Positions 8,663 through 15,789 of a DNA stretch of 26,353 nt are shown here, one piece after another. The DNA comes from CAZBPZ01 sp964493955. GTDB lineage: Bacteria > Chloroflexota > Dehalococcoidia > Dehalococcoidales > Fen-1064. The notes under the pieces were generated by a model. The model saw nothing but the letters and a program-made list of their open reading frames with translations. It searched no databases and was not told the origin of the DNA. The stretch spans positions 1-26,353 of the forward strand of contig CAZBPZ010000017.1 of assembly GCA_964493955.1 (NCBI GenBank), read 5' to 3'. The first letter of the stretch is position 1. Each line of letters starts with the position of its first letter. The position numbers and the translations under genes are program-made.

Positions 8663-9661
8663 ATGGCAAGGCTCAGGAGACGCAGGACTACCAGGCCGGT
8701 AGAGACCACCAGGCTGGCCGAAAGAGACAGCCAGCCCGATGTCCAGATGGTATCCTGGAACGGCCTCACCTGGGTAAACATCGAGCACCCCACCACCCGC
8801 GAGACCGATTACCTGGCCCAGCACTACCCCTTCCACCGCCTGGACCTGGACGACTGCCTGAGCCGCATCCAGCGCCCCAAGATTGACGAATACCCTGACT
8901 ATTTCTTCATGGTCTTTCACTTCCCTGTTTTTAATAAGGAAGCACGCGTCACCACTCCCAGCCAGGTCTCGGTCTTCATCAGCGATGACTACCTGGTGAC
9001 CCTCCACCAGGGTGACCTCAAGCCGCTCGTCAAGCTCTTCCGGGAGTGCCAGCTGGAAGAGAGCACCCGGCAGGAAGTCCTAGGCAGCGGCCCCGGCTAC
9101 CTCCTCTACCAGCTGATTGACCGCCTGGTGGACTACTGCCTGCCAATCCTCAACAAGATTGGCGAGAACATTGAGCGGGTGGAGGACGAAATCTTCGCCC
9201 GCAGCATGCCGCGTGCCATCCGGGAGATATCCGAGCTGCGGCGCGATGTCATATCGTTCCGCCGTATCATCTGGCCGATGCGGGCGGTCATCGGCAGCCT
9301 GAAATCGAGGATGGCCCGTTTTACCACGGCCGACCTGGACGTTTACTATGATGACCTGCTGGACCACGTTGACCGCATCTGGGACGGGCTGGACGAGTAC
9401 AAGGAAGTGATTGAGGGCCTGAACGACACGCACGACTCGCTCGCCTCCAACCACATGAACGAACTGCTACGCGTCCTCACCATCCTGGCCACCATCGGCA
9501 CCGTGCTGACGGTGGTTGCCAGCTTCTACGGGATGAACGTACCACTCCCGGGCGGGAGCAACCCCGGTGGCAGCCCCCACTCCTGGTGGATTCTCCTGCT
9601 CGTGATGCTCGCGATGATGGTTGCCATGCTGCTCTATTTCCGCCGCAAGCACTGGCTCTAG
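8663..9661 (+). CDS. corA: CorA family divalent-cation transporter
   Basis: 332 aa from ATG 8663. Mg2+/Co2+ (or Zn2+) channel of the inner membrane, pentameric in known members. The long cytoplasmic N-domain and stalk helix are followed by two C-terminal membrane helices (about 265-287 and 308-326) with the signature YGMN (289-292) between them. An in-frame GTG at 8624 would add 13 residues, but the likely -10 element overlaps it, so ATG 8663 is preferred. First gene of a compact plus-strand run (corA, yhhQ-like, MBL, Mut7-C). Only one base separates its stop from the next ATG. Family assignment is firm; the ion is not determinable. Confidence 0.92.
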   Translation: MARLRRRRTTRPVETTRLAERDSQPDVQMVSWNGLTWVNIEHPTTRETDYLAQHYPFHRLDLDDCLSRIQRPKIDEYPDYFFMVFHFPVFNKEARVTTPSQVSVFISDDYLVTLHQGDLKPLVKLFRECQLEESTRQEVLGSGPGYLLYQLIDRLVDYCLPILNKIGENIERVEDEIFARSMPRAIREISELRRDVISFRRIIWPMRAVIGSLKSRMARFTTADLDVYYDDLLDHVDRIWDGLDEYKEVIEGLNDTHDSLASNHMNELLRVLTILATIGTVLTVVASFYGMNVPLPGGSNPGGSPHSWWILLLVMLAMMVAMLLYFRRKHWL

Positions 9662-9662
9662 G

Positions 9663-10352
9663 ATGCACATCTCCTACCGCTTCGTAATCATCACGGCCCT
9701 CTTCATCACCAGCCTGCTGACGGCCAACATCATCGCCGTCAAGGTGGTCAGCCTCGGCCCCTTCCTCCTGCCGGCCGCCATCTTCGTCTTTCCCCTGAGC
9801 TACATCTTCGGGGACGTGCTGACCGAGGTCTACGGCTTTCAGCAGGCCCGCCGCGTCATCTGGCTCGGCTTTGCCTGCAACCTGGTGTTCGTCTTCTTTG
9901 CCTGGGTGGGAGGCAAGCTCCCGCCCGCCCCTTTCTGGGGCAACCAGGCCGCCTACGAGGCCATACTCGGCTACACGCCACGCCTGCTGCTGGCATCCTT
10001 CCTGGGGTACCTGGCAGGCGAGTTTGCCAACTCCATCGTCCTGGCCCGCATGAAGGTGCTGACCGAAGGACGCTGGCTGTGGTCACGCACCATTGCCTCC
10101 ACCGTGGTCGGGCAGGGCCTGGACACTGTAATTTTCATTACTGTCGCTTTTGCGGGCACGCCGGTCTTCGCCGCCATGATGATACTGCACCACTGGCTGG
10201 CCAAGGTGGTCATTGAGGCGGCGGCCACCCCCCTCACCTATGTTGTCGTCAACACCCTCAAGCGGAAGGAAGGGAGCGACGTTTTTGACCGGCACACCCG
10301 CTTCAACCCATTCCTGCTGCGCGACAGCTCCGGACGGGCGGTGCGGACATGA
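9663..10352 (+). CDS. Queuosine-precursor transporter-like membrane protein (YhhQ/DUF165 family)
   Basis: 229 aa with about six hydrophobic helices. The segment around PLSYIFGDVLTEVYGFQQA (about 40-58) is the hallmark of the YhhQ family, whose studied members import queuosine precursors (preQ0/preQ1 or queuine). The C-terminal tail is short and charged. ATG 9663 follows the corA stop by one base and lacks a clear ribosome site, which suggests translation coupled to corA. Its own stop overlaps the next start (ATGA at 10349-10352). No queuosine enzymes are in the window, so the cargo rests on family knowledge only. Confidence 0.85.
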   Translation: MHISYRFVIITALFITSLLTANIIAVKVVSLGPFLLPAAIFVFPLSYIFGDVLTEVYGFQQARRVIWLGFACNLVFVFFAWVGGKLPPAPFWGNQAAYEAILGYTPRLLLASFLGYLAGEFANSIVLARMKVLTEGRWLWSRTIASTVVGQGLDTVIFITVAFAGTPVFAAMMILHHWLAKVVIEAAATPLTYVVVNTLKRKEGSDVFDRHTRFNPFLLRDSSGRAVRT

Positions 10353-11119
10353 ACATCCGCTTCCTCGGGGCACACAATGCCGAATCACGCCAGACCGCCT
10401 ATGCCAGCCTGCTCATCGATGGCGTGCTGGCGATTGACGCCGGGGCGCTCACCCGGGGCCTGTCACTCCCGGAGCAGTATGCCCTCCAGGCCATCCTGCT
10501 GACACACCGCCACTACGACCACGTCCGCGACCTGCCCGCCCTGGCAATCAACCTCTATTCCGCCGGCCGGAGCATTGACATCTACAGCAGCCAGGAGGTG
10601 CGGGATGCCGCCCTGGAGCGCCTCTTCGACGGCGTTCTCTACCCCAACTTCCTGGCACGCCCGCCCGGAGCCCCCACGCTGCGCCACCACCCGCTCAGGC
10701 AGGGCCGGCCGGTAGCAATTGCCGGTTACGCGGTGCTGCCGCTGGCCGTACCCCACGGCGTTCCCGCCACCGCCTACCAGATAAACAGGCCGGGCGGCCG
10801 GAAGCTGTTCTACACCGGGGACACCGGGCCCGGTCTCGGCCGGTGCTGGGAGCAGACCTCCCCCGACCTCCTTATCACCGAGGTCACCCTGCCCAACGAC
10901 CAGGAAGAGACCGCCCGCGCCGCCGGCCACCTCACGCCGGCCCTCCTCAAGGTGGAGCTGGAGGCCTTCCGCCAGCTCCACGGCTACCTCCCGCAGACGG
11001 TCATTACCCACGTCTGGCCGGACGCCGAGGAGGAGATAGCCAGGCAGGTAGCCGACGTGGCCGAGGCCCTCAACTGCCCCATCACGATTGCCCACGAAGG
11101 AATGGTGCTGGTACTTTGA
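10349..11119 (+). CDS. Metallo-beta-lactamase-fold hydrolase
   Basis: 256 aa, single-domain MBL fold. Metal ligands are visible: HRHYDH (53-58), His136 in PHGVP, Asp158 in YTGDTG and His221 in THVWP. The order and the N-terminal MNIRFLGAHNAES resemble class-II cyclic-nucleotide phosphodiesterase-like and related phosphodiesterase/RNase Z-like MBL proteins, but substrate cannot be fixed from sequence. No signal peptide, so cytoplasmic. Translationally coupled to the upstream transporter through an ATGA overlap, and followed after 21 bases by a Mut7-C protein. A role in RNA or nucleotide turnover would suit its neighbours (inference). Confidence 0.88.
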   Translation: MNIRFLGAHNAESRQTAYASLLIDGVLAIDAGALTRGLSLPEQYALQAILLTHRHYDHVRDLPALAINLYSAGRSIDIYSSQEVRDAALERLFDGVLYPNFLARPPGAPTLRHHPLRQGRPVAIAGYAVLPLAVPHGVPATAYQINRPGGRKLFYTGDTGPGLGRCWEQTSPDLLITEVTLPNDQEETARAAGHLTPALLKVELEAFRQLHGYLPQTVITHVWPDAEEEIARQVADVAEALNCPITIAHEGMVLVL

Positions 11120-11140
11120 AGTGAGCGCCGGGGGATAACG

Positions 11141-11647
11141 GTGGACAGTCCCAGGTTCATCGTCGATATCAATGTCGGCAAGCTGGCACGCTGGCTGCGC
11201 ATGCTCGGTTTCGATGCCACCCTCTTCGGCCACGGCGAGGACTTCCGTCTCATCAAGCAGGCCCTGGCCGAAGGGCGTGTCCTCGTCACCAAGGACAGCC
11301 GCCTCATGCAGCGCCGCGTTATCACCACCGGCCGGCTCCGTTCCGTACTGGTAAATGGTGACCGGCCGGAAGAACAGATGCGCCAGGTAATCACGCGCCT
11401 GGGACTGGAAGGCCCCTTCCGGCCCTTCACCCGCTGCCTTGAAGACAACCACCTCCTGCTGGAACGGCGCCCGGACGAGGTGGCCGACCTGGTGCCGGCT
11501 TACGTCCGGCAGACACAGACCCGCTTCAGGCAGTGCCCGGCCTGCAAGCGCGTTTACTGGCCGGGCACCCACTGGCAGGCCATGCTGGAGAAGCTGCGGG
11601 AGTTCACGTCACCGCCACCTCCCGAGCAGACCCCGGACCATGCTTGA
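11141..11647 (+). CDS. Mut7-C RNase-domain protein
   Basis: 168 aa. N-terminal PIN-like Mut7-C (DUF82) nuclease fold: Asp9 in FIVDINVGKLARWLRMLGFD and Asp52 in VLVTKDSRL are the expected acidic metal ligands. The C-terminal zinc ribbon is represented by C99, C132 and C135 (RCLED and CPAC). Family members normally have RCxxCN, but here the second Cys of the first knuckle is Asp102, so metal binding may be altered. GTG start at 11141 with a GGGGG stretch about 8 bases upstream. Last gene of the corA run. By family a probable ribonuclease; substrate unknown. Confidence 0.86.
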   Translation: MDSPRFIVDINVGKLARWLRMLGFDATLFGHGEDFRLIKQALAEGRVLVTKDSRLMQRRVITTGRLRSVLVNGDRPEEQMRQVITRLGLEGPFRPFTRCLEDNHLLLERRPDEVADLVPAYVRQTQTRFRQCPACKRVYWPGTHWQAMLEKLREFTSPPPPEQTPDHA

Positions 11648-11745
11648 ACCGCCCTGTCCACGGCGAAGCACCACAGTAAGGCCCCGGGGCCGGCATCGCA
11701 GAAAGGAAGCAAGGCATCCGCAGCCTGCCGGGCAGGCACACGCAA

Positions 11746-11774
11746 TTGACTTTACCGGCGGCATCGTCTATCGT
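11746..11774 (+). promoter_or_regulatory. Promoter of the NYN-LOTUS gene
   Basis: TTGACT (11746-11751), exactly 17 bp, TATCGT (11769-11774). Start of transcription is expected near 11781, giving a ~73-nt leader before GTG 11854. Confidence 0.65.
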
Positions 11775-11853
11775 GCAAGGGGAATGCCCACCAGGCCAAC
11801 ACCGCCTGTCGTATCGGGCAGTCCCCGCAGAGCGTTGGGCGCAGGAGGAAGCA

Positions 11854-12573
11854 GTGACAGCTTCGGGAGGGAACCCGGAACGGCAGCTGGCCGTTCTGAT
11901 TGACTTTGAGAACGTGGGGCTGGACTCAATCCAGTGGCTCTTCGACCAGCTTTCCGACGTGGGCCGTATCATCGTGAAACGTGCCTACGGCGACTGGTCG
12001 TCGGCCGGCAGCAAGCGTGACAAGCTGCTGGAGCTGGGGATAGAGCCCATCCAGATATTCCATGCGGCCGAGTCCGGCAAGAACTCGAGCGACATCCGCC
12101 TGGCAATTGACGCGGTTGAGCTGCTCTATCAGTCGCCGGTGGACACCTTCGTCATCGTCTCCTCGGACAGTGATTTTGTCTCGCTGGTAGGACGGCTGAG
12201 GGCGGCCGGGAAGACCGTCATCGGGGCGGGACTGGAGAAATCGGCCCCGAAGACGCTTGTAATCTCCTGTGACCGCTATTTCTACCTGGAAAAGAAGACC
12301 ACCCGGCGCCGGCGCCGGCGTTCCACCAGCAAGGCAAAAAAGCGCGATAACCTGCTGATACGCGCCATTGAGGCCTCGATGGACGAGGAAGGCAAGGTCG
12401 TCGGCAGCAAGCTTCACCAGACGATGCTGCGGCTTGACCCCGCTTTCGACTTCCGGGCCCTCGGTTACAGCACCTTCACCAAGTTCCTGGAGGCCTCCGA
12501 GGGTGTCCGGGTAACCCGCCCCAAGGGCGGCGGCGACGTCATCGTGGAGCTGACGGAAGGCACCTCCGGCTAA
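11854..12573 (+). CDS. NYN domain protein with C-terminal LOTUS/OST-HTH domain (LabA/DUF88 type)
   Basis: 239 aa. Residues ~10-150 form a NYN (PIN-like) ribonuclease domain with the acidic set Asp17 (LIDFEN), Asp80, Asp105 and Asp107 (VSSDSDFVSLV). A basic linker rich in Arg/Lys (~153-168, TRRRRRRS-type) leads to a C-terminal OST-HTH/LOTUS module (~170-235), a fold that binds RNA. Together they suggest an RNA-binding nuclease or RNA-processing factor. The start is GTG 11854 with AGGAGG 5 bases upstream; the longer reading frame from 11746 begins inside the promoter. The last codons and stop lie in a 38-bp segment repeated 73 bases downstream (locus B). Confidence 0.88.
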   Translation: MTASGGNPERQLAVLIDFENVGLDSIQWLFDQLSDVGRIIVKRAYGDWSSAGSKRDKLLELGIEPIQIFHAAESGKNSSDIRLAIDAVELLYQSPVDTFVIVSSDSDFVSLVGRLRAAGKTVIGAGLEKSAPKTLVISCDRYFYLEKKTTRRRRRRSTSKAKKRDNLLIRAIEASMDEEGKVVGSKLHQTMLRLDPAFDFRALGYSTFTKFLEASEGVRVTRPKGGGDVIVELTEGTSG

Positions 12574-12661
12574 CCCTGGCCCTTTCCCATCATGTTCGCT
12601 GCCCCTCTGCGTCCCAGGGATGGGGACGGAAGGCACCCCGGCTAACCCTGGCCCTTTCCAC
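12552..12661. repeat. Direct-repeat pair, ~38 bp, 73-bp period (locus B)
   Basis: Copy 1 (12552-12589) begins GACGGAAGGCACC and includes the final codons and TAA stop of the NYN-LOTUS gene. Copy 2 (12625-12661) matches it except for one deleted T and a small change at the 3' end. The spacer is ~35 bases of unrelated sequence. Copy 2 lies in non-coding sequence, so the coding 3' end appears to have been duplicated outward. Confidence 0.93.
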
Positions 12662-12819
12662 ACCTGCGGGTATTGCTCCCGGCAGGCTACCTTCACGCCC
12701 TCAGCCCGGCGCATGCGGCCCCGGCCTTCAGCCGCCAGAATCACACAAGGTCTTCACCCCATCCCCATAACTTCTTCACATCACGTTGCCATGCTGGTGT
12801 TGATAAGGAGGTGGAGGCG

Positions 12820-13153
12820 ATGACAAAGAAAAAGTGGCTAACCGTCCTGGCACTGACAGCCGTGGTAGCAACGGGGATTGCCGTTGCGCCGGCACTGGCC
12901 CACGGCCCCGAAGGTGGTGACGTGCCCGGTTATGGCCGGGGGGAGGCACTGCGGCGGAGGCGGCTACTGGCGGCACGGCCACGGTACAGCGCACGGCGGC
13001 TGGTTCGCCGGGTATGGCCTGGAGACTGCGGCCGACGTGCCGGGAACAACCCCCGAAGAGCTATGCCAGAGACTGCAGGACGGCGAAACCCTGGCCGAGA
13101 TAGCCGAGGCCGAGGGAGTGGCCACCTCTAACCTCTTTCTAATGCTCTTCTAA
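12820..13153 (+). pseudogene. Small secreted protein, frameshifted in a G-run
   Basis: ATG 12820 has AAGGAGGTGG upstream. It encodes a clear signal peptide: MTKKK, hydrophobic 7-22, cleavage after ALA at residue 27, then HGPEGGDVPGYGRG. After the six-G run at 12938-12943 this frame degenerates into Arg-rich sequence, while the +1 frame continues naturally as Gly/His-rich GYWRHGHGTAHGG and then a compact C-terminal motif (TTPEELCQRLQDGETLAEIA and EGV) ending at TAA 13151-13153. Removing one G restores a 110-residue exported protein. The C-terminal TPEEL...GETLAEIAEAEGV pattern recurs in small secreted proteins of Gram-positive and Chloroflexi-like bacteria, function unknown. A sequencing error in the homopolymer or a real mutation are both possible. 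TTCAC repeats at 12753 and 12775, 22 bases apart, lie upstream. Confidence 0.75.
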
Positions 13154-13189
13154 CCGTAAGTTAACTTGGGAGTGCCATACTCGGCTTAG

Positions 13190-13454
13190 AAAAGGTACCG
13201 GGCTCTTCACACCAGGGAGCCAGGAGGTGCACCCCGAGCGTTTCGGGTAAGTGGTAGAGGCCATTTCCCCAGGGCCTGCCACACACAGCCGAGACAGTGC
13301 CCCAGCGAGGCAAACCGCACCAGCGGGGTGGGCTAGCGGTCTCCGGGCAGGCACCCCCGCCCCCGGCAGGCCTTCCGGGTGAGCTGGTGGCAAAAGGGAA
13401 CGGCGGTCCTGAGCCGGGCGGACTGCCACCTGGAGGAGAAACCGGTACCTTTTT
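13190..13454 (+). ncRNA. Candidate structured RNA in a gene-free stretch
   Basis: The 336 bases between the frameshifted gene and the convergent solute-binding gene contain no credible ORF but dense pairing. Outer arms AAAAGGTACCGG (13190-13201) and CCGGTACCTTTT (13442-13453) can form 12 bp and are followed by a T-rich tract to 13466. Inside: hairpin 13233-13247 (CCCGA/TCGGG), stem 13251-13262 with 13273-13282 (GTGG-AGGCC with GGCCT-CCAC), hairpin 13362-13379 (CCCGG/CCGGG), and nested stem 13386-13392/13424-13430 (GGTGGCA/TGCCACC) over 13406-13409/13420-13423. No RNase P, tmRNA, SRP or standard riboswitch core was recognised. Strand is uncertain; the plus strand is favoured by the 3' T tract. 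Confidence 0.45.
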
Positions 13455-13489
13455 CTTATTTTTCCTTGTCCGGCCATTTCTGGCCAGGG

Positions 13490-15457
13490 TCAGTCACCCC
13501 GGGAAGTAAGGGCACGCCTGAGGTCATCGTCAATCCAGATGTATTTGTAACGGCACCCCAGGCCGCGCTCCTGCTCTCCGCCCAGGCCCATCTCACCGGA
13601 GTACCCCTTGACCCACGGTGTCCAGACCACGTAATCGCCCGGCGTGGGCAGAGGAATAGTCCAGGCAAGCTCCATGTTACGCAGGCTCTCTGCACGTAGC
13701 ATCTCGGTGCGGGTGGCGGCGTCCACCGTCCTGTAATAAGTTTCCAGGAATGCCTCTGCCTCAGGGTCAACCGCCTCGGCGAAGAAGTGCTGGAACGGCC
13801 CGCCGCCGCTGACCCAGTGCACCACGGCAGCCGGCGAGACATGGTTCCACCAGGCGAAGTAGAGCCCGGCCGGCTGGCGGTTGTAGAGGATGGCATCATA
13901 CTCAGCACCCTGGTAGTAGTCATAGGTGACCCTGATACCAATGTCTGCCAGATAGTTGGTCACGAGCTGGCTGAGGCGGATGGCAGTGTCGCTGGTGTAG
14001 CTGCTCAGGCTAACAGCGAAGCCATCAGGATAGCCTGCCTCGGCCAGTAGCTGGCGGGCCCGGTCCGGGTCGTACCCCCAGAGTTCCCGGGCACTAACCC
14101 GCGAGCTTTCCAGAAGCGGCTCAGACGGCAGCTCCTCGTAAGGGGTGTACTCGGCGGCGGAGGGGGGCTGCGGCCAGGCAATCAGGCTGGCCTTGCCTTT
14201 GAAATAGCCACGCTTGATGGCCATCTGGTCCACCGCCAGGTTGAGGGCCTGCCTCACCTTGATGTCATTAAACGGCTCCATGTCGGCCGGTATGAGGACG
14301 ACATAGGAGCCAGAGGGTGCCAGCTGGCGTGACATTAACTCCGGGCTGGTCTCAAACAGCGCCTCTGCCTGCTGCCACGGGACACGGCCAATGTCCACCT
14401 TGTAGGTACGCAGGGCAGCCAGCAGGATGGACCGGTCAGGGATGACAAGGCCGATGAGGCGGTCAGCATAGGGCAGGTGATTCTGCGGGAAAAACGGGTC
14501 GGTCCGCCAGTAGTTGGGGGAGCGCCGCCAGGTGATTGAGCTACCCGGGACGCAGTCGGCTGCCATCCAGGGGCCGGTGCTGAGCTGGTCGCGCCAGTCA
14601 TCCAGACTGCCGCTTCTCTCCAGGACCTCCCGCGGGACAATGGGCAGCGTGCCGATGCCGGACAGGTGCCGGGTTGATTCGGTGTAGCTGCGGTAAATGA
14701 CCGTAGCCTCGTCAACCGCCTGCACATAACTCCAGGCCCAGTCATTGAAGCTGAGGCCCTGCTGGTTCAGTTCTTCCAGCCACTGCTCGATGAGGACCGG
14801 GGCAGACGCCAGCTGCTCCGCCAGCCAGGACTGGGCCGCTGACTCAGAGACATACCAGGCTGAGCGAGCGTCGGACTTGGCCCGCCGGACGCTGAAGACA
14901 ACGTCCCCGGCCGTTAGCCCGCGGCCGTCCAGCGGCGGCTTCTTGTGCCAGCAGGCTTCACCACGCAGGTGAAAGATGATGGTACGCAGGTCCACCACCT
15001 CCCAGCTGGCCGCCAGGCCAGGACCGAGGAAAACATCGCTCACGCGGGAGGAGGTCATCGGGTTTTCACCGGTGCCCTGGGGGCCCTTGGACCAGTCAGC
15101 TTCAAGCAAGCTCTCGTAGTTGATACCGTCAAGCCAGCCGGCCGCAGCAGATGCCACCGGGTCCCACGAGGCAGTCACCTCGGCGCCGGGAAAGCTGATT
15201 CTCAGTGTGCCGCCATAGCATGGCGCCTCCTTCAGCTTCCCGAACGCGTCCACCACCAGCCCCGGTGGTGGCATCTCTACCGGTGGTGTACCCGGCAGCG
15301 GCGAGACAGCTGCCGGCGGGGAGGTATCAGGCGGGGGTGAAGCCGTCTCAGCAGGCGTACCGTCCTCACCGGGACCGGCCGAAGAGCGGCAGGCAACCAG
15401 CCAGAACGTCACCGCCACAAGAAGGAGAAAGAACCGCTTCACTCCGGGGCCGGTCAT
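13490..15457 (-). CDS. Family-5 ABC transporter solute-binding lipoprotein
   Basis: 655 aa. Extracytoplasmic peptide/nickel-type (SBP_bac_5) binding protein. A lipoprotein signal ends at lipobox LVAC (Cys23), followed by a Ser/Pro/Thr-rich tether (~24-65) and a long binding domain. Typical landmarks: PEL...VVLIPADMEPFNDIKVRQALNLAVD (~385-415), GYDPDRARQLLAEAGYPDGF and the C-terminal translocation-type region. It is longer than the usual 500-560 aa, mainly through the linker. The ATG start has GAGGT upstream. No permease or ATPase genes are adjacent, so it is an orphan that must dock on a transporter elsewhere. A consensus promoter and palindromes precede it. Ligand (oligopeptide, metal chelate, sugar or other) cannot be assigned. 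Confidence 0.9.
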   Translation of the reverse strand: MTGPGVKRFFLLLVAVTFWLVACRSSAGPGEDGTPAETASPPPDTSPPAAVSPLPGTPPVEMPPPGLVVDAFGKLKEAPCYGGTLRISFPGAEVTASWDPVASAAAGWLDGINYESLLEADWSKGPQGTGENPMTSSRVSDVFLGPGLAASWEVVDLRTIIFHLRGEACWHKKPPLDGRGLTAGDVVFSVRRAKSDARSAWYVSESAAQSWLAEQLASAPVLIEQWLEELNQQGLSFNDWAWSYVQAVDEATVIYRSYTESTRHLSGIGTLPIVPREVLERSGSLDDWRDQLSTGPWMAADCVPGSSITWRRSPNYWRTDPFFPQNHLPYADRLIGLVIPDRSILLAALRTYKVDIGRVPWQQAEALFETSPELMSRQLAPSGSYVVLIPADMEPFNDIKVRQALNLAVDQMAIKRGYFKGKASLIAWPQPPSAAEYTPYEELPSEPLLESSRVSARELWGYDPDRARQLLAEAGYPDGFAVSLSSYTSDTAIRLSQLVTNYLADIGIRVTYDYYQGAEYDAILYNRQPAGLYFAWWNHVSPAAVVHWVSGGGPFQHFFAEAVDPEAEAFLETYYRTVDAATRTEMLRAESLRNMELAWTIPLPTPGDYVVWTPWVKGYSGEMGLGGEQERGLGCRYKYIWIDDDLRRALTSRGD

Positions 15458-15536
15458 TGCCTACCTCGCCCGCCCGTACCAGGTGGAGCAAACCGGCACT
15501 GCCGCGGCAACTCCTGGCCAGCCGGGTCCCGCCATT

Positions 15537-15552
15537 CGTGATAGGTATCACG
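15537..15552. promoter_or_regulatory. Perfect palindrome in the 5' leader of the solute-binding gene
   Basis: CGTGATAGGTATCACG, two 7-base arms with a 2-base centre. It lies about 25-40 bases downstream of the predicted start site of the minus-strand promoter, a position suited to a repressor operator. Confidence 0.55.
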
Positions 15553-15584
15553 CTACGTGTGCCGCGGTGCCGGGTGGTAAGGGT

Positions 15585-15612
15585 ATGATACCACGAACCA
15601 CGGGCGTGTCAA
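15585..15612 (-). promoter_or_regulatory. Promoter of the solute-binding lipoprotein gene
   Basis: On the minus strand: TTGACA (15607-15612), 16-bp spacer, TATCAT (15585-15590). The -10 is embedded in an inverted repeat, GTGGTA (15574-15579) with TACCAC (15589-15594), and in GGTATGATACC (15582-15592). Initiation near 15578 gives a leader of about 120 nt. Confidence 0.7.
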
Positions 15613-15643
15613 GCGGCCGACAGGGTACCTCTGGTGCGGCACG

Positions 15644-15685
15644 CCGTCCTCCGGCCGGTGCCGGCACGGCCGGAGGACGGGTGCT
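15644..15685 (+). terminator. Strong hairpin between divergent promoters, terminator-like
   Basis: Perfect 14-bp arms CCGTCCTCCGGCCG (15644-15657) and CGGCCGGAGGACGG (15667-15680) enclose a 9-base loop. On the plus strand they are followed by GTGCTTTTCT. No plus-strand gene ends nearby, since it lies in the 332-base region between the divergent genes at 15457 and 15790. It may insulate the two or act as an attenuator. Confidence 0.6.
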
Positions 15686-15704
15686 TTTCTGCCCTCTTCA
15701 GACT

Positions 15705-15766
15705 TTAGCCAATTTTTAGGAATTCGGCCCCGGTTTTTAGGCTTTCTTAGGGACGGCCGGTCTAAT
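15705..15766 (+). promoter_or_regulatory. Promoter region of the 15790 operon with four phased TTAG sites
   Basis: TTAG occurs at 15705, 15716, 15737 and 15747, so spacings are 11, 21 and 10 bases. Two tandem 7-mer pairs result (TTTAGCC/TTTAGGA and TTTTAGG/TCTTAGG). They occupy the -35 zone of a probable -10 element TCTAAT (15761-15766) that lacks a recognisable -35. This is the layout of activator-dependent promoters bound by OmpR/PhoB-type winged-helix regulators (inference). Confidence 0.5.
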
Positions 15767-15789
15767 GTGACCCTAGGCAGGAACGATAG

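Noticed and set aside
13213..13230. B12-box of a cobalamin riboswitch
   Set aside because: AGCCAGGAGGTGC looks like part of AGCCAGGAGACCTGCC, but the upstream riboswitch core is absent and no B12 gene follows.
13190..13320. RNase P RNA
   Set aside because: GAGGCAAACCGC and CCGGGCTC resemble conserved pieces, but the ACAGAACCCGGCTTA-type 3' core and the GAGGAAAGTCC 5' core are missing.
13139..13477. 112-codon minus-strand ORF over the candidate RNA
   Set aside because: No ribosome site or family motif; Arg/Pro/Ala composition typical of random GC-rich frames.
13472..13485. Terminator for the minus-strand solute-binding gene (GGCCA-TTTC-TGGCC)
   Set aside because: A 5-bp stem without a T tract on the minus strand; too weak to call.
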